From assembly GCF_029167375.1 (NCBI RefSeq), contig NZ_JARFTP010000022.1, positions 1-64,000 on the forward strand: a DNA stretch of 64,000 nucleotides, written 5' to 3'. The DNA is from Tsukamurella sp. 8F (GTDB lineage Bacteria > Actinomycetota > Actinomycetes > Mycobacteriales > Mycobacteriaceae). Both the position numbers and the translations under genes were made by a program. Numbering within the stretch: position 1 is the stretch's first letter; each line of letters begins with the position of its first letter. This document shows positions 34,023 to 46,000 of this stretch, one piece after another. The notes beneath the pieces were generated by a model that was not told the origin of the DNA, searched no databases, and was given only the letters and a program-made list of their open reading frames with translations.

Positions 34023-37000
34023 TCGGTCCTCCAGGATCGGAAGGTGCGCAGGCGTTCCGGGCTGGTAACGGAATCATCGGGCGGCTCGGCACCCGTGAGC
34101 GCCGCAACGAACCTGCGCGCCGGCTCGTTTCGGTCCGTGGGTTCCAGCGCGAACCGCACCGCCGTACAACGCATCTCGTCGGCTCGGTCCGCGACCCAGG
34201 CGAGCACCTGCTCCTCGGCACCGCGACCGAGGGTACGGCAACTCATGTGCCAGGCTCGGACCACCAGTACGTCCCCGTCCCGACGCAGAGCGAGCAGGCC
34301 TGCCCGGCCGTGGTCGCCGAAACGGTCACGTGCAGTCACCACATACACTTCGCCGTCGGCGACCCATCGCGCGACGTCCGCCGGCCGAGCTCGGCCGAGC
34401 ACGAACTGGGTTGTGCGCGCGACGATCTGCTCGGCGCGATCGCGATCGCTCGCTGTCAGCGGCGCGATGTCCACCTCGAGCCCCAGGCCGGACAGGAACT
34501 CCTCGAACCCCTGCGTCGCCTGCGCCAGTGCGCGACGTTCGTCGGCCCGCCGGTAGCCCGCGCGGCGCCTGTCCTCGTCGGTGGCGGCCGCCGGTCGCAG
34601 GGGCCACAACCCCGCGACGAAGGCCTCGATCCCCTCCTGCGGGAGCCGGACGGCACGCACCTCGGGCAGGGCCTCGGCGACCCGTGCGATCTGCACCGGA
34701 TCGTCGTCCAGGAACACGACCGCATCCATGGCCGCACCGAGGCTGGCGGCGGCCGCGGCAAGACGCTCCGCCTTCGGTCCCCAACCGGCGTCCACGACAG
34801 CGAAATCACCCGGCCCCAGCGGGCTCTCGGTGCGGCTCAGCACGGCCTCCACCGTGTCGGAGTCGTTGTTGCTCACCAACACGAGATGGGTTCCCGCGTC
34901 GCGCCATTGCCGGAGCCGCTCGGCGAGCGCGACGCGGCCGGGTCCGAATCCCACACCGTCCGGCCCTATCTCGCCGGCGACACCGTCCCACAGGGTCCCA
35001 TCACCGTCCACCGCGATCACCTTCGGGCGCGGCGCCAGGGCGGAGCGCAGTGCGCGGGCGATTGCGAGCGCCAGCGTCGCCTGGAAGCGCCGCGTGTACG
35101 GCAGGCCCGCGAGCCGCTCGGTCGCGCCGTCGTGCACATCGTCATCGGTCAGGCGGTCCAGCACTCCGACGCCTGGGAGCGCCCGCACCGCATCGGCCAG
35201 CCGAGCATCGCATCCGGCGGGCGATCCCGGAGGACTCGGCGGAACGACGACGAGCACAGCCGATGTGCGTGCGAGATCGGCAACGCCCGTGGCGAACCCG
35301 TCGGTGTCCGGAGCATCGCTACCTCGGACGAGCAGCACCACCGCCTCCGGGCGTTCGTCACGTAGGCGAGGATTCAGGAGCGTCGCATCCAGGTCCGTGT
35401 GCGGTACCTGGTCCACGCGATGTGCCGGCCCACCCGCTGCCCACGCGATGCGGCACAGCCCGGGTAGGTCGCCGAGGCTGAACGCACCCGCGACCACCGC
35501 GCGCATGACGGGCGTCACGGTTGCGCGAAGAGCGTCGAGGTATCCGGCGGCGAAATCATGCGCGCCGCGGTCGTCGAACACATCCGTCGAGTACGTCAGG
35601 AACACCCTCGCGGAGTCCACGGCCGGGTCGGCGACGACGGTATACATCACATCCAGGTCGACCGCGCCCGAGGGCACCGGTCGCGCCTGCGCCGCGGACG
35701 ACCCCGGCACCGTGAGGTGGCTGAAGTACGCCTGCAGCAGCGGCTGCCCCGCGCGATGCAGACGCTTCGCCAGGACAGGCAGGTCTCCCACCACCCCGCG
35801 ACCGTCGAACAGGTCGCGGAGGGACCGCGCCGCGCGGCGCACGGCGTCGTCGGCCGGTTCGGCGCAGTCGTGGCGTACCGCGACGGGCACGGGAACGGAA
35901 TGGAACCCGACCGCACCCTCCGCACCCCTGTGCAGGCGCGTGTCGACCGGTACCGCCACCGCGAACCTCGTTGTACCACTGACGCGTCCGAGATGAGCGA
36001 TCGCGGCGGCGAAGTACACCGCCGCGGGTGTGACGCCCAGCTCGCGAGCGCGGGCGTCTACCACCGCCGGTGCCGGGATGTCGACGATGACGAGGCCTTC
36101 GCCGTATCGGCGCTCCCCGGCGACCGGGAGAGCGAGGCGCTCCACATCGTCGAACCCGCCACGCGCGGCAACGGGAATCGCGGGCGCGCGGAGCGCCGCG
36201 AGATCCCGCGACGCTGCCTCGCCGGCGTCGCCCAGCTCGGTACCCGTGAGCACCGCATGGATCTCGCCGCCCACCGTGATCAGGGACGGAACGTCCGATA
36301 CGGCGTGGTGCGCGCCGAGCACCACGGCACAGGCCCCGTCCGCACCGGACACCAGGCGCAGCCGCCACAGCGGCCCGCGGTCGATGTCGAAGGGTTCGGC
36401 GAGCAGATCGCGCGCCGCCGCTTCGAGACTCGCGACATCGACGTCCGGCATGCGGGTCGCGTCGGCCGCCGGTGGCTCTCCGCTCAGCGCCACGCGCACG
36501 GTGCCGTCGGCGCCCGTCGGCAGCCCGGCACGCAGGATCGGGTGCCGCCCGGCGACCGTGGCAAGGGCCACGCGCACACCGTCCAGCGTCGTGCCGGCCG
36601 GCGCAGCGACCGCGAGTGCGAGCGCGTGGGTCGCCGGCGGCAGACCACGCCCCGCCCGCAGCAGACGCACGACGTCGCCGCTCGCCGGGATCTCCCCGCC
36701 TCCCGTCGACCGCTCCTGTTCCACGGCGGCGCTCGCGCCGATCAGCCGCGCCAGTCCGGCGACGGTCGGTTCGGCGAACACCTCCGACACCGGGAGGTCC
36801 ACGCCCGTCTCGGCACGCAGCGTGTTCCGCAACTCCACGGTCATCAGCGAGTCGAAGCCGTACTCCGGTAACAACGTGTCGTCGTCCACCGCAGACGGTG
36901 CGCTACCCGCGACCCGTGCCACATGGTCGCGCACGAGCTCCACGAGTTCGTCCTCGGTCCGCGGGCCGCCGGACGTCGTCACGGGCACACCGTCGGCCGC

Positions 37001-40000
37001 CACCGAGTCGGCGCGGAGCCAGGCCAGCATCGGATGCGGTGGCAGCGCATCGGGATTCCACCGTGCGGCGGCGACCGCCGGGTCACCGTCGGCCGCTCGC
37101 CCCACGGCGGCATCGAAGAGCGTCATGGCGACGTCCGCGTCGAGTGGCACGAGGCCCGCCGCCCGCATGCGCGCGGCCGCGTTTCCCGGCGCGCGTTCCG
37201 CCATTCCTGTACCCCAGGCTCCCCACTGCACCGACACCGTCGGGCGACCCGCCGCTGCCCGCTCGCGCGCGAACGCATCGAGTGCGGAGTTCGCCGCGGC
37301 GTAGACGCCCTGCCCCGGCGCTCCGGTGACCCCCGCGAGGGACGAGAAGACGGCGAACAGCGTAGGCGGGTCCGCTGCGGTCACACGGTCGAGCACCGCA
37401 GCACCGTCGATCTTGGGCCGCAACACATCCGATACCTGTTGCCCTCCCACATCGGGGAGTAGCGCATCGTCTACGACGCCCGCAGCATGCACGACGGCCA
37501 CGATGTGCTCTCCCGCGAGCGCCGCGCGGACAGCGGCCTCGTCGGTCACATCGCACGCGCGCGCCGCCGCGTCGGCCCCGAGCTCCGCCAGCTCGGTCAG
37601 CGTCTCGGCGGTGCCCGGAGCGGCCTCGCCACGACGACCGAGCAGCAGGACGCGGCGCGAGCCGTACTCGCGTACCAGGTGGCGGGCCACCACCGCCGCG
37701 ATCGGACTTCCGGCACCCGTCACCACGGTGGTTCCATCCGCCAACACCGGTAGCGCACCGGCTGATCCGGGAGCGACTGCGAGGCGCGGTGTGCGCACAG
37801 TACCGTCGAAGACCGCGGCCTCCGCCAAGTCGGGTGCCGCCCCGGCGTCCGGCTCGGCGTCCGTGTGCAGCAGCCGGATCCGGCCCGGATACTCCCACGC
37901 GGCCGCACGTACCAGGCCGGTGATCGCGGCTCCCGCCGCATCCAGACGGGGCGAGCCGTCCGTCGACGGCGCCGCGGGAACGCACACGAGCACGTCACCG
38001 GGCCCGGAACATGCCCGCGCGAGCCGGGGTGCGAACGCCGTGACCGCCGCAACGGCGTCGCCGCCACGCGGCACGTCGAGGACTGTTGCCGCGTGAGCGA
38101 CTGTGGTGGTGTGGGTCTCGTGCCAGCGTAGGCTGAGCAACGCGGCTTCGACCGCCCCCGACCGCGAGGTGCGGCCGGGCAGTGGCCGCATCGTCAGCGC
38201 GTCGATGTCGAGCACCGGATTGCCGTCGAGGTCGTCGGCGGCGACGGCGAGTGTGTCCGGCCCGATACGGGTGAGCCGCACCCGCAGAGCGGTTGCTCCC
38301 GGCCGGTACAGTCGGATCCCGTTCCATGCGAAGGGCATTCCCATGCGGCCGGGCTCGGCCATCGCGAGCGCGTGTGCGGCCGCGTCCAGCAGGACCGGGT
38401 GCAGCAGGTGAGCACGTGCCCTCGCCACCTCCTCCGGCGGCAGCGCCACCTCCACAGACAGCGTGTCGCCGTTCCGCCACGCGCGCTTCAGTGCACGGTA
38501 GGCGGGCCCGTATTCGAATCCGCCCGCCGCGAGGTTCCCATAGACGCCGGCGCAGTCGATCTCGTCGCCCGCAGGCGGCCAGTCGAGCGCCGCTTCGCGG
38601 CGCGGGCGGGCAGCCTCCGTACGGCCCTCGGCCACCTTCACCCACTCCGTTCCGCAGGCATGCACGGCGACTACCCCGGGCCCGATCTGGACCTGCACCG
38701 GGGTCGTCCCCTCGCCGATCTCGAACGGTGCCGTGAGAACCAACTCCCCGATCTCGAGCCCGGATTTCCGGGCCGCGACCGCAGCGCACTCCATCGTCAC
38801 CGCGCCGGGCAGGATCACACGTCCGCCGATCCGGTGGTCGCCGAGCCACGACCCGGCCGGCGCAGGCAGCGCGCCCAGCACCAGGGTTCGCGATTCCGGT
38901 TGCGGTACGTATTGATTCAGGATCGGATGGCGTAGCGCGTCGACGCCGGGCGGTGTCACGAATACAGCGGGACCTACGCGGGCGTGCAGCCAGTACCGCC
39001 GGCGGTCGAACGCGTAGGTCGGAAGGTCCACGCGATGTCCGCCGGGGTGCAGTGCCGCCCAGTCGATTCGCGTGCCGCGCAGCCAGAGTCCAGCGGCGGC
39101 GTGACGGATACCGTCGAGCCCGGGGCGGGCACGTCCCGCCGTCGCGGTGACGAACTCTGCCGCCAGCTCGTCCAGTGCACCCGCGAGCACGGGGCGCCCG
39201 CCGATCTCCACGAAGTCTGTGTAGCCGTCTGTTATCGCGGCCCGCACGGCATCGTCGAACCGCACCGGGTCGACTGCATTGCGCGCCCAATGGTCTCGGG
39301 GTGCAGGACCGAGCAGGCCGCCCGTCACGGTCGAGTACACGGGAAGGCCGCCGGGCGCGACAGGAACGTCGAGCTTCGCCTCGAACTCGCTGCGATACAG
39401 GGCGATCCGTGGCGAGTGCGCAGGGAATCCGATGTCCACACGCCGGGCACGCAAGCCCTCGTCCGCGCACCACTCCTCGAGTTCCTCGAGCGCGTCCGCG
39501 TCGCCGGTCACAGTGGTCGAGGACGGTGAGTTGACCGCACCGACCGCCAGGCGCCCGGGCCAGCGCTCATCGAGGGTGCGCGCGAGCCGGTCCGCGGCCA
39601 TGCCGACAGACGTCATCCCGCCCGTACCGGCGAAGGGGGCCAAAGCCTCCGCACGCTTCGCGACGAGCGAAGCGGCATCGTCCAGCGTGAGGCGGCCTGC
39701 GGCGTACGCGGCGGCGATCTCGCCCTGGGAGTGACCGATCACCGCGGCCGGCACCACACCGGCCGCCTCCCAGAGCGCGACCTGCCCGGCGGCCACCGCC
39801 AGGATCGCCCCCTGCACGACATCGGGCCGACCGACCGGCGGACCGGCCGGGTCTCCGCGCAACGCGGCGGCGACGGAGCACCCCAGGTGCGGTTCCAGCG
39901 CTGCAGAACACTCGTCGACCGCGTCGGCGAACACGTCGGACTCGGACAGGAGCCGCTCTGCCATCCCAGCCCATTGCGTTCCGTGACCGCCGAACACGAA

Positions 40001-43000
40001 CACCGGGCCCGCGCCCCCGTCGCGTGCTCGTCCCGTCCGCAGGGCGGGATGTGTCGTCCCCACGGCGAGGGCGGCGAGTCCGGCACGGAGCGCGGCACTG
40101 TCGCCCTCCAGGACTGCGCGGTGTCCCAGGGTCGCCCTGCCCCGCGCGAGGGACCATCCGATGTCGGCGTCGGCTTCAGGTGGGAGCCGTTCCGCGAGCC
40201 GGGCGGCCTGGGCACGCAGGGAATCCCAGGTCGCTGCCGACAGGATCCACGCTCCAGCGCCGCCCGGCGATGCCGCGCGCCCGGCGGTCTCGGCGATCTC
40301 GGCGGCTTCGAGGATGACGTGAGCGTTGGTGCCGCTGATGCCGAAGGACGACACCCCGGCGCGGCGCGGGCGGCCACCGGACCGCCAGGGCAGCGCGCGA
40401 TCCAAGACCTCGACAGCACCCGACGACCAGTCGACGTGCCGGGAGGGCGAGCCCGCGTGCAGCGTCCGTGGCATCAGTCCGTGTTCCATCGCGGCCACGG
40501 TCTTGAGGATCCCGCCTACGCCTGACGCCGCCTGTGTGTGACCGATATTCGACTTGAGCGTGCCGATCCGGAGAGGCGCGGCGCGCCCGCCGCCGTACGC
40601 CTGGATCAGGGCGGTGGCCTCGATCGGATCCCCCAACGTCGTACCCGTGCCGTGGGCCTCGACGACGTCGACGTCGTCGGCCGCCAACCCGGCGTCCGCG
40701 AGCGCGGCCGCAACGACCCGCTGTTGGGCGGCGCCGCTCGGCGCGGTCATCCCGTTGCTCGCGCCGTCCTGATTGACCGCCGAACCCGCGATCACCGCGC
40801 GCACCGGGTGGCCGAGACGACGCGCGTCCGACAGCCGTTCCAGCACCAACACTCCCGCGCCCTCGCCGAAGCTCGTGCCGTCGGCGTCGTCGGCGAACGG
40901 CTTGCAGTGCCCGTCGGGCGCAAGACCTCGCTGCCGCGCGAAACTCACGATGGCACCCGGCGTCGCCATGACGGTGACACCGCCCGCGAGCGCGAGCGAG
41001 CATTCGCCGCGTCGGAGCGCACCCACGGCCGAGTGGACCGCGACGAGCGACGACGAACAGGCGGTGTCGACGCTCAGAGCCGGGCCGGTGAGTCCCAGGG
41101 TGTACGCCACGCGTCCCGACACCACGGAGAACGTGCTGCTCTCCGCGAGGAACGGCTCCGCCTCCGGCGGCACGTCGTGAGCCACGCGCGTCGCGTAGTC
41201 GGCGTAGGTCACGCCCGTGAACACGCCCGCGTCGGTGCCGCGCAGTGAATCCGGTGCGATGCCCGCCGTCTCGAGCGCCTCCCAGGAGATCTCCAGCATG
41301 AGGCGCTGCTGCGGATCCATCGCGGTGGCTTCGCGCGGGCTGATGCGGAACACGGTCGGATCGAAGTCACCGGGCGCGTCGAGGAACCCGCCGCGACGCG
41401 TGTAGGTCGTGCCGGGCACCGCGGGATCCTCGGAGTAGAGCGCCTCGAGGTCCCAACCGCGGTCGGTGGGGAACGGCCCGATGACGTCGCGCTCCCCCGC
41501 TACCACGTCCCACAGGTCGTCGAGCGAGGTCACCCCGCCGGGGTATCGACACCCGACACCGACGATCGCGATCGGATCATGTTCCGCAACAGGGGTTTCA
41601 ACCTCCATCGAATCGATCCCGGCGACGTCCCCGAGCTGCTCCGCGACGTACTGCGCCAGAGCTGCGGGTGTGGGGGTGTCGAACGCGATCGTTGCGGGCA
41701 ACGTGACGCCGAGCTCTCGCTGCAGCCGATTCCGGAGCTCCACCCCGCCGAGCGAGTCGAAGCCGAGATCCCGGAACGAGGCATCCGGATCGATCGCCGA
41801 GGCGCCTGCATGTCCCAGGGTCTCGGCGGCCACTCGCCGCACCGTCTCGTGGACCACCCTGACGCGCGCCTGTGCGCTCAGACCCGCGAGCCTCGCCTCC
41901 ACCCCCGACGATGCCTCAGCGGCCCTCCGCCGGGCAACGGCGAACCCCGAGAAGGCGGGTAGGTGTTCGGCGAGCAGGGAGGTGTCGAGGCGTGCAGCCA
42001 GGACGTAGGGCGCCCCGATCGCGCGCGCGGCATCCAGCAGCCGCACCGCTACGTCGGTGCGCATGGGACGGACGGGCATGCGCGCCAAGCGGTCCCGGCT
42101 CGCGGCATCCAGTCCCGAGCCCATACCGCTCGCCCCGGCCCAGAGCCCCCACCCGACGGCGAGACCCGGGAGCCCCAGATGCCGACGGTGCTGGGCCAGG
42201 GCCTCGAGCGCGGCATTCGCGGCGGCATACGCGCCCTGGCCGGGCGAGCCGAGTAGGTTCGCGGCGGACGAGAACAGCACGAACTCCGCGATATCGTGAT
42301 CCGCGGTCAGCCTGTGCAGGTTCCACCCCCCGGTGACCTTGGGGGCACACACGGCACGCACCTGTTCCTCGTCGATCTCGGGCGCGGTGGCGTCATCCAG
42401 AACACCCGCGGCGTGGTAGACGGCCGTGAGCGGCCTCTCGAGTCCGTCGAGCACCGCGGCGAGCGCATCGGGGTCGCCCACGTCGCAGGCTACGACATCG
42501 ACACGCGCCCGGCCCGCAAGCTCCGTCGCCAGGTCGCGAGAGGCTTTCGTCTCGCCGGTTCGGCTCAGCAGCAGGAGGTTCCGCGCCCCCCGCTCGGCGA
42601 GGTGCCGGGTGACGGCCAGCCCGACCAGGCCCGTGCCGCCGCTGATGAGCACCGTGCCGTTCGGATCCGGCGCGCGCGGGACCACGAGGACGTTCTTCCC
42701 GATGTGCCGTGCCCGCGCCATGGCCCGGTACGCGTCCGGCGCGCGTCGGAGGTCCCACGCCGCGACCGGAGGGGCGGTGATGGCGCCCTGCTCGAGGAGC
42801 TCCGCGACCTCGTGCAGGATCGGCGCCACACGGCCGATCGGCATACTCGGCAACTCGATCGCCTGATACGCCACGCCCGGGTGGTCGGCGGATACGACGC
42901 GGGGATCGCGGACGTCAGTCTTACCCAACTCCACGTAGCGACCACGTCGCGCATCCAGGCGTCGCAGCGATGACTCGACCGACGCTCCCGCGAGTGAACC

Positions 43001-46000
43001 CACGACCACGTCTGCGTCCGGCGCATCGGGCGCGGGCACCCGGGAGTCCTCGATCGAGCCGTTCTCGAAACCTCGGCGGCGCAGCACATCCCACTTCTGT
43101 CGGGACGCAGTGACATAGACGTCTGCGCCCCAGTGTCGCCCCAGCTCCGACGCGGCCCATCCGACGCCGCCGGTGGCCGCATGGACCACCACCGTCTCGC
43201 CCGGGGCGAGGCCGGCGACGTCGCGCAGCGCGAGGTAGGCGGTCAGGAACGCGACCGGAACAGCCGCGGCCTGGGCATCCGACCAGCCCGCCGGGATCCG
43301 GCACAGGGCACGGTGATCCACGGCGACGGTTCCCGCAGTCGCCGGCAACAAACCGAAGACCCTGTCGCCCAACGCGATCGAATCGACGTCCGCCGCCGCC
43401 TCGATCACGACACCCGCACCCTCGCCGCCGAGCGCTGCGGGGTCGTCGGGCACCATGCCCATCGCGGTCACCACGTCGTGGAAGTTCACGCCCGCCGCCG
43501 ATAGGCGGACGCGGACCTCGCCGGACCGCAACGACCGCGGATCGTCGGGAGCCAGTCGCAGGGTGGCATCGGAGAGCCCGCCGCCAGGACGGGCCTCCAG
43601 CCTCCAATCCGACGCGGGCGTGCCGATCCCGGCAGCCGCGCGCGTCACCCTCGGGACATAGAGAACACCGAGTCGCGATACCAGTTCGGTGGCACCCAGA
43701 GCCATCGCGGAACTCGCAGCGGCATCGGCACTCTCATCGTCGGCATCGCCGTCGATGTCGACCAGGTGCACCCGGCCCGGGTACTCCGCCTGTACCGAAC
43801 GCATCAGCCCCAGCACCGCGGCGGCCGCCGGGTCGACGACGTCGTCTCCGCCCGACACCGCCACGGCTCCCCGGGTGACCACGGCGATCACGCCGCTCTC
43901 ATGCTCCAGCCAACCGGATACGTCGGCGGCGGTGCGCGCCACCAGCTCAGCGGTCTCGTCCGGCCCCGCTCCGCCGATTCTCAGCACGCGGTCGGGTAGA
44001 CGTCCGGCATCCGGCGTCGAAGCCACGGCCCACTGGAGCTCGTACAGATCGTCCGTCCGAGCCGTCGACAGTGCGCTCAGGTCCACAGCGGCGAGCGTCA
44101 CACGCGCGATCGACGCCACGAGGGCGCCTGTCCGCGTGCGGATCTCGACCGAGATCGCACCATCCGAAAGTCTGCGCAGCCGGACCTGCACGTCGGCCGC
44201 CCCGGTGAGGTGGACGGCGGCACCCGCGAATGCCACGGGCACCAACACGGTGCCCTCAGGCCGAGGCAGGCCGAGCAGGGCCGCGGGATGCAGAGCCGCG
44301 TCCAACAGCGCGGGATGCACCAGATAGCCGGCATCATCGTCGTCGACCTCGGGCGAGAGCACGACGTCTGCGATCGCATCCGCACCGTCGCGCCAGGCCG
44401 ACCGCACGCCCCGGAACGCGGGGCCGTAGACATAGCCCGCCGCAGCGAGTCGCCGGTACAGCTCGTCCCCGTCGAGGGCGTCTACCGGACGGTCTACCAC
44501 CTCACCCGGCACGGGATCGGCGGGCGCACCGAGTGTCCCCTCGGCGTGGCGCACCCAGTCGCCGTCGCCGTGGCTGTGCACGGTGACGCGGTCGCCTGTC
44601 ACCGTCGCCTGAACGTCGATCCCGGCGGCGCTGAGCGGCAGTGGTGTCTCGAGTGCCAACTCCGTGATCCCGCGACCGTCGGCCGCGCAGAGGGCTGCAT
44701 CGAGCAGCAACGCACCCGGCGCCAGCACGGTAGCCCCGATGCTGTGGTCCACGAGCCAGGGCCTGCGCCCGGTGGACACCCTGCCGGTGAAGGCCACCGC
44801 GGAGGCCTCCGGAAGCGCGGTCGCGGTCGGCAGCAGGGGATGCCCGGTCGGCCGCGCGCCCATGTCCTCCGGTGTGCCGCTGCGGGTCTCCACCATGAGG
44901 CGGCGCTCGTCGAACGGGTACGTGGGCAGGTCTGCCCAGTCCGACCCGGGCGCGAGGACGTCCCAGCGCAGATCGGCGCCGGAGACGTACAGCTGCCCGA
45001 GCGCGCGGTCGAGCGCCCCGGGCCCGTCGCTCTCGCGCGTGAGCGACCCGACGGCCGCCACCCGGCGCCCCGCATCCTGCGCGACGGTCTCGACCGCGGT
45101 CCTCAGGGTGGGGTGTGCGCTCAGCTCGACGAATCGGGTGTACCCCTCTGCGACCAGCGCGCCGACGGCCTCGTCGAACCGCACGCGGCGGCGCATGTTC
45201 GCGAACCAGTGCTCGGCGTCGGGCGCGTCGGTCTTGCGTCCGCCGGTCACCGTCGAGTACCAGGCCGCGGTCGGCGCCGATCCCGCTACCCCCGAGAACT
45301 GCTCGATCAGCCTCTCCCGCAACGGTTCCACAGCCGGGCTGTGGCCCGCAGTCCCGGCCGCGAGGCGGCGATGGAAGACCCCGTCGGCGTCGAGGCGTTC
45401 CTCGAGCTGTTCGACACCGGACACGTCACCCGTGACCACCACTGCTCGGCCCGAGTTGGCGACGGCGACCGAGACACCCTCGGGAAGCATTGCTTCCACG
45501 CGTTCGGCCCCGAGCCCGACGACGGTCATGGCCCCCAACCCCACCAGTGAACTCCAGCCTCGACTGCGGTGCACCACGATGCGCGCAGCCGCAGCCAGAT
45601 CCAGGGCTCCGCAGAGGTATGCCGCCGCGACCTCGCCCTGGCTGTGCCCGACCACCGCGTCCGGAACGACGCCGCGTTCCCGCCACAGCGCAGCCAGCGA
45701 GACCATCACCGAGAACAGCAGCGGTTGCAGCACATCCTCCCGGGTGACGTCCGCCGACGTGCGCAGCCGCTCGACGACGGACCAGCCCGTGAGCGGTGCC
45801 AGTGCGGCATCGCAGCGTTCCAACTCCGCACGGAAGGCATTCGATCCGAGCAGATCACGTCCCATTCCGGCCCACTGCCCGCCCTGACCCGCGCACACGA
45901 ACGCGAGCCGGCCGGCCGGTACCGGCTCGCCCGTGACGAGGTGGGGCGAGGCGACCCCCGATGCCAGCGCAGACAACCCGCCGCCCACGTCGGACCCGAT

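Noticed and set aside
36720-36960. Possible missing or inactive third carrier in the megasynthase
   Set aside because: The carrier motif YGFDSLMTVEL with Ser4203 is complete.
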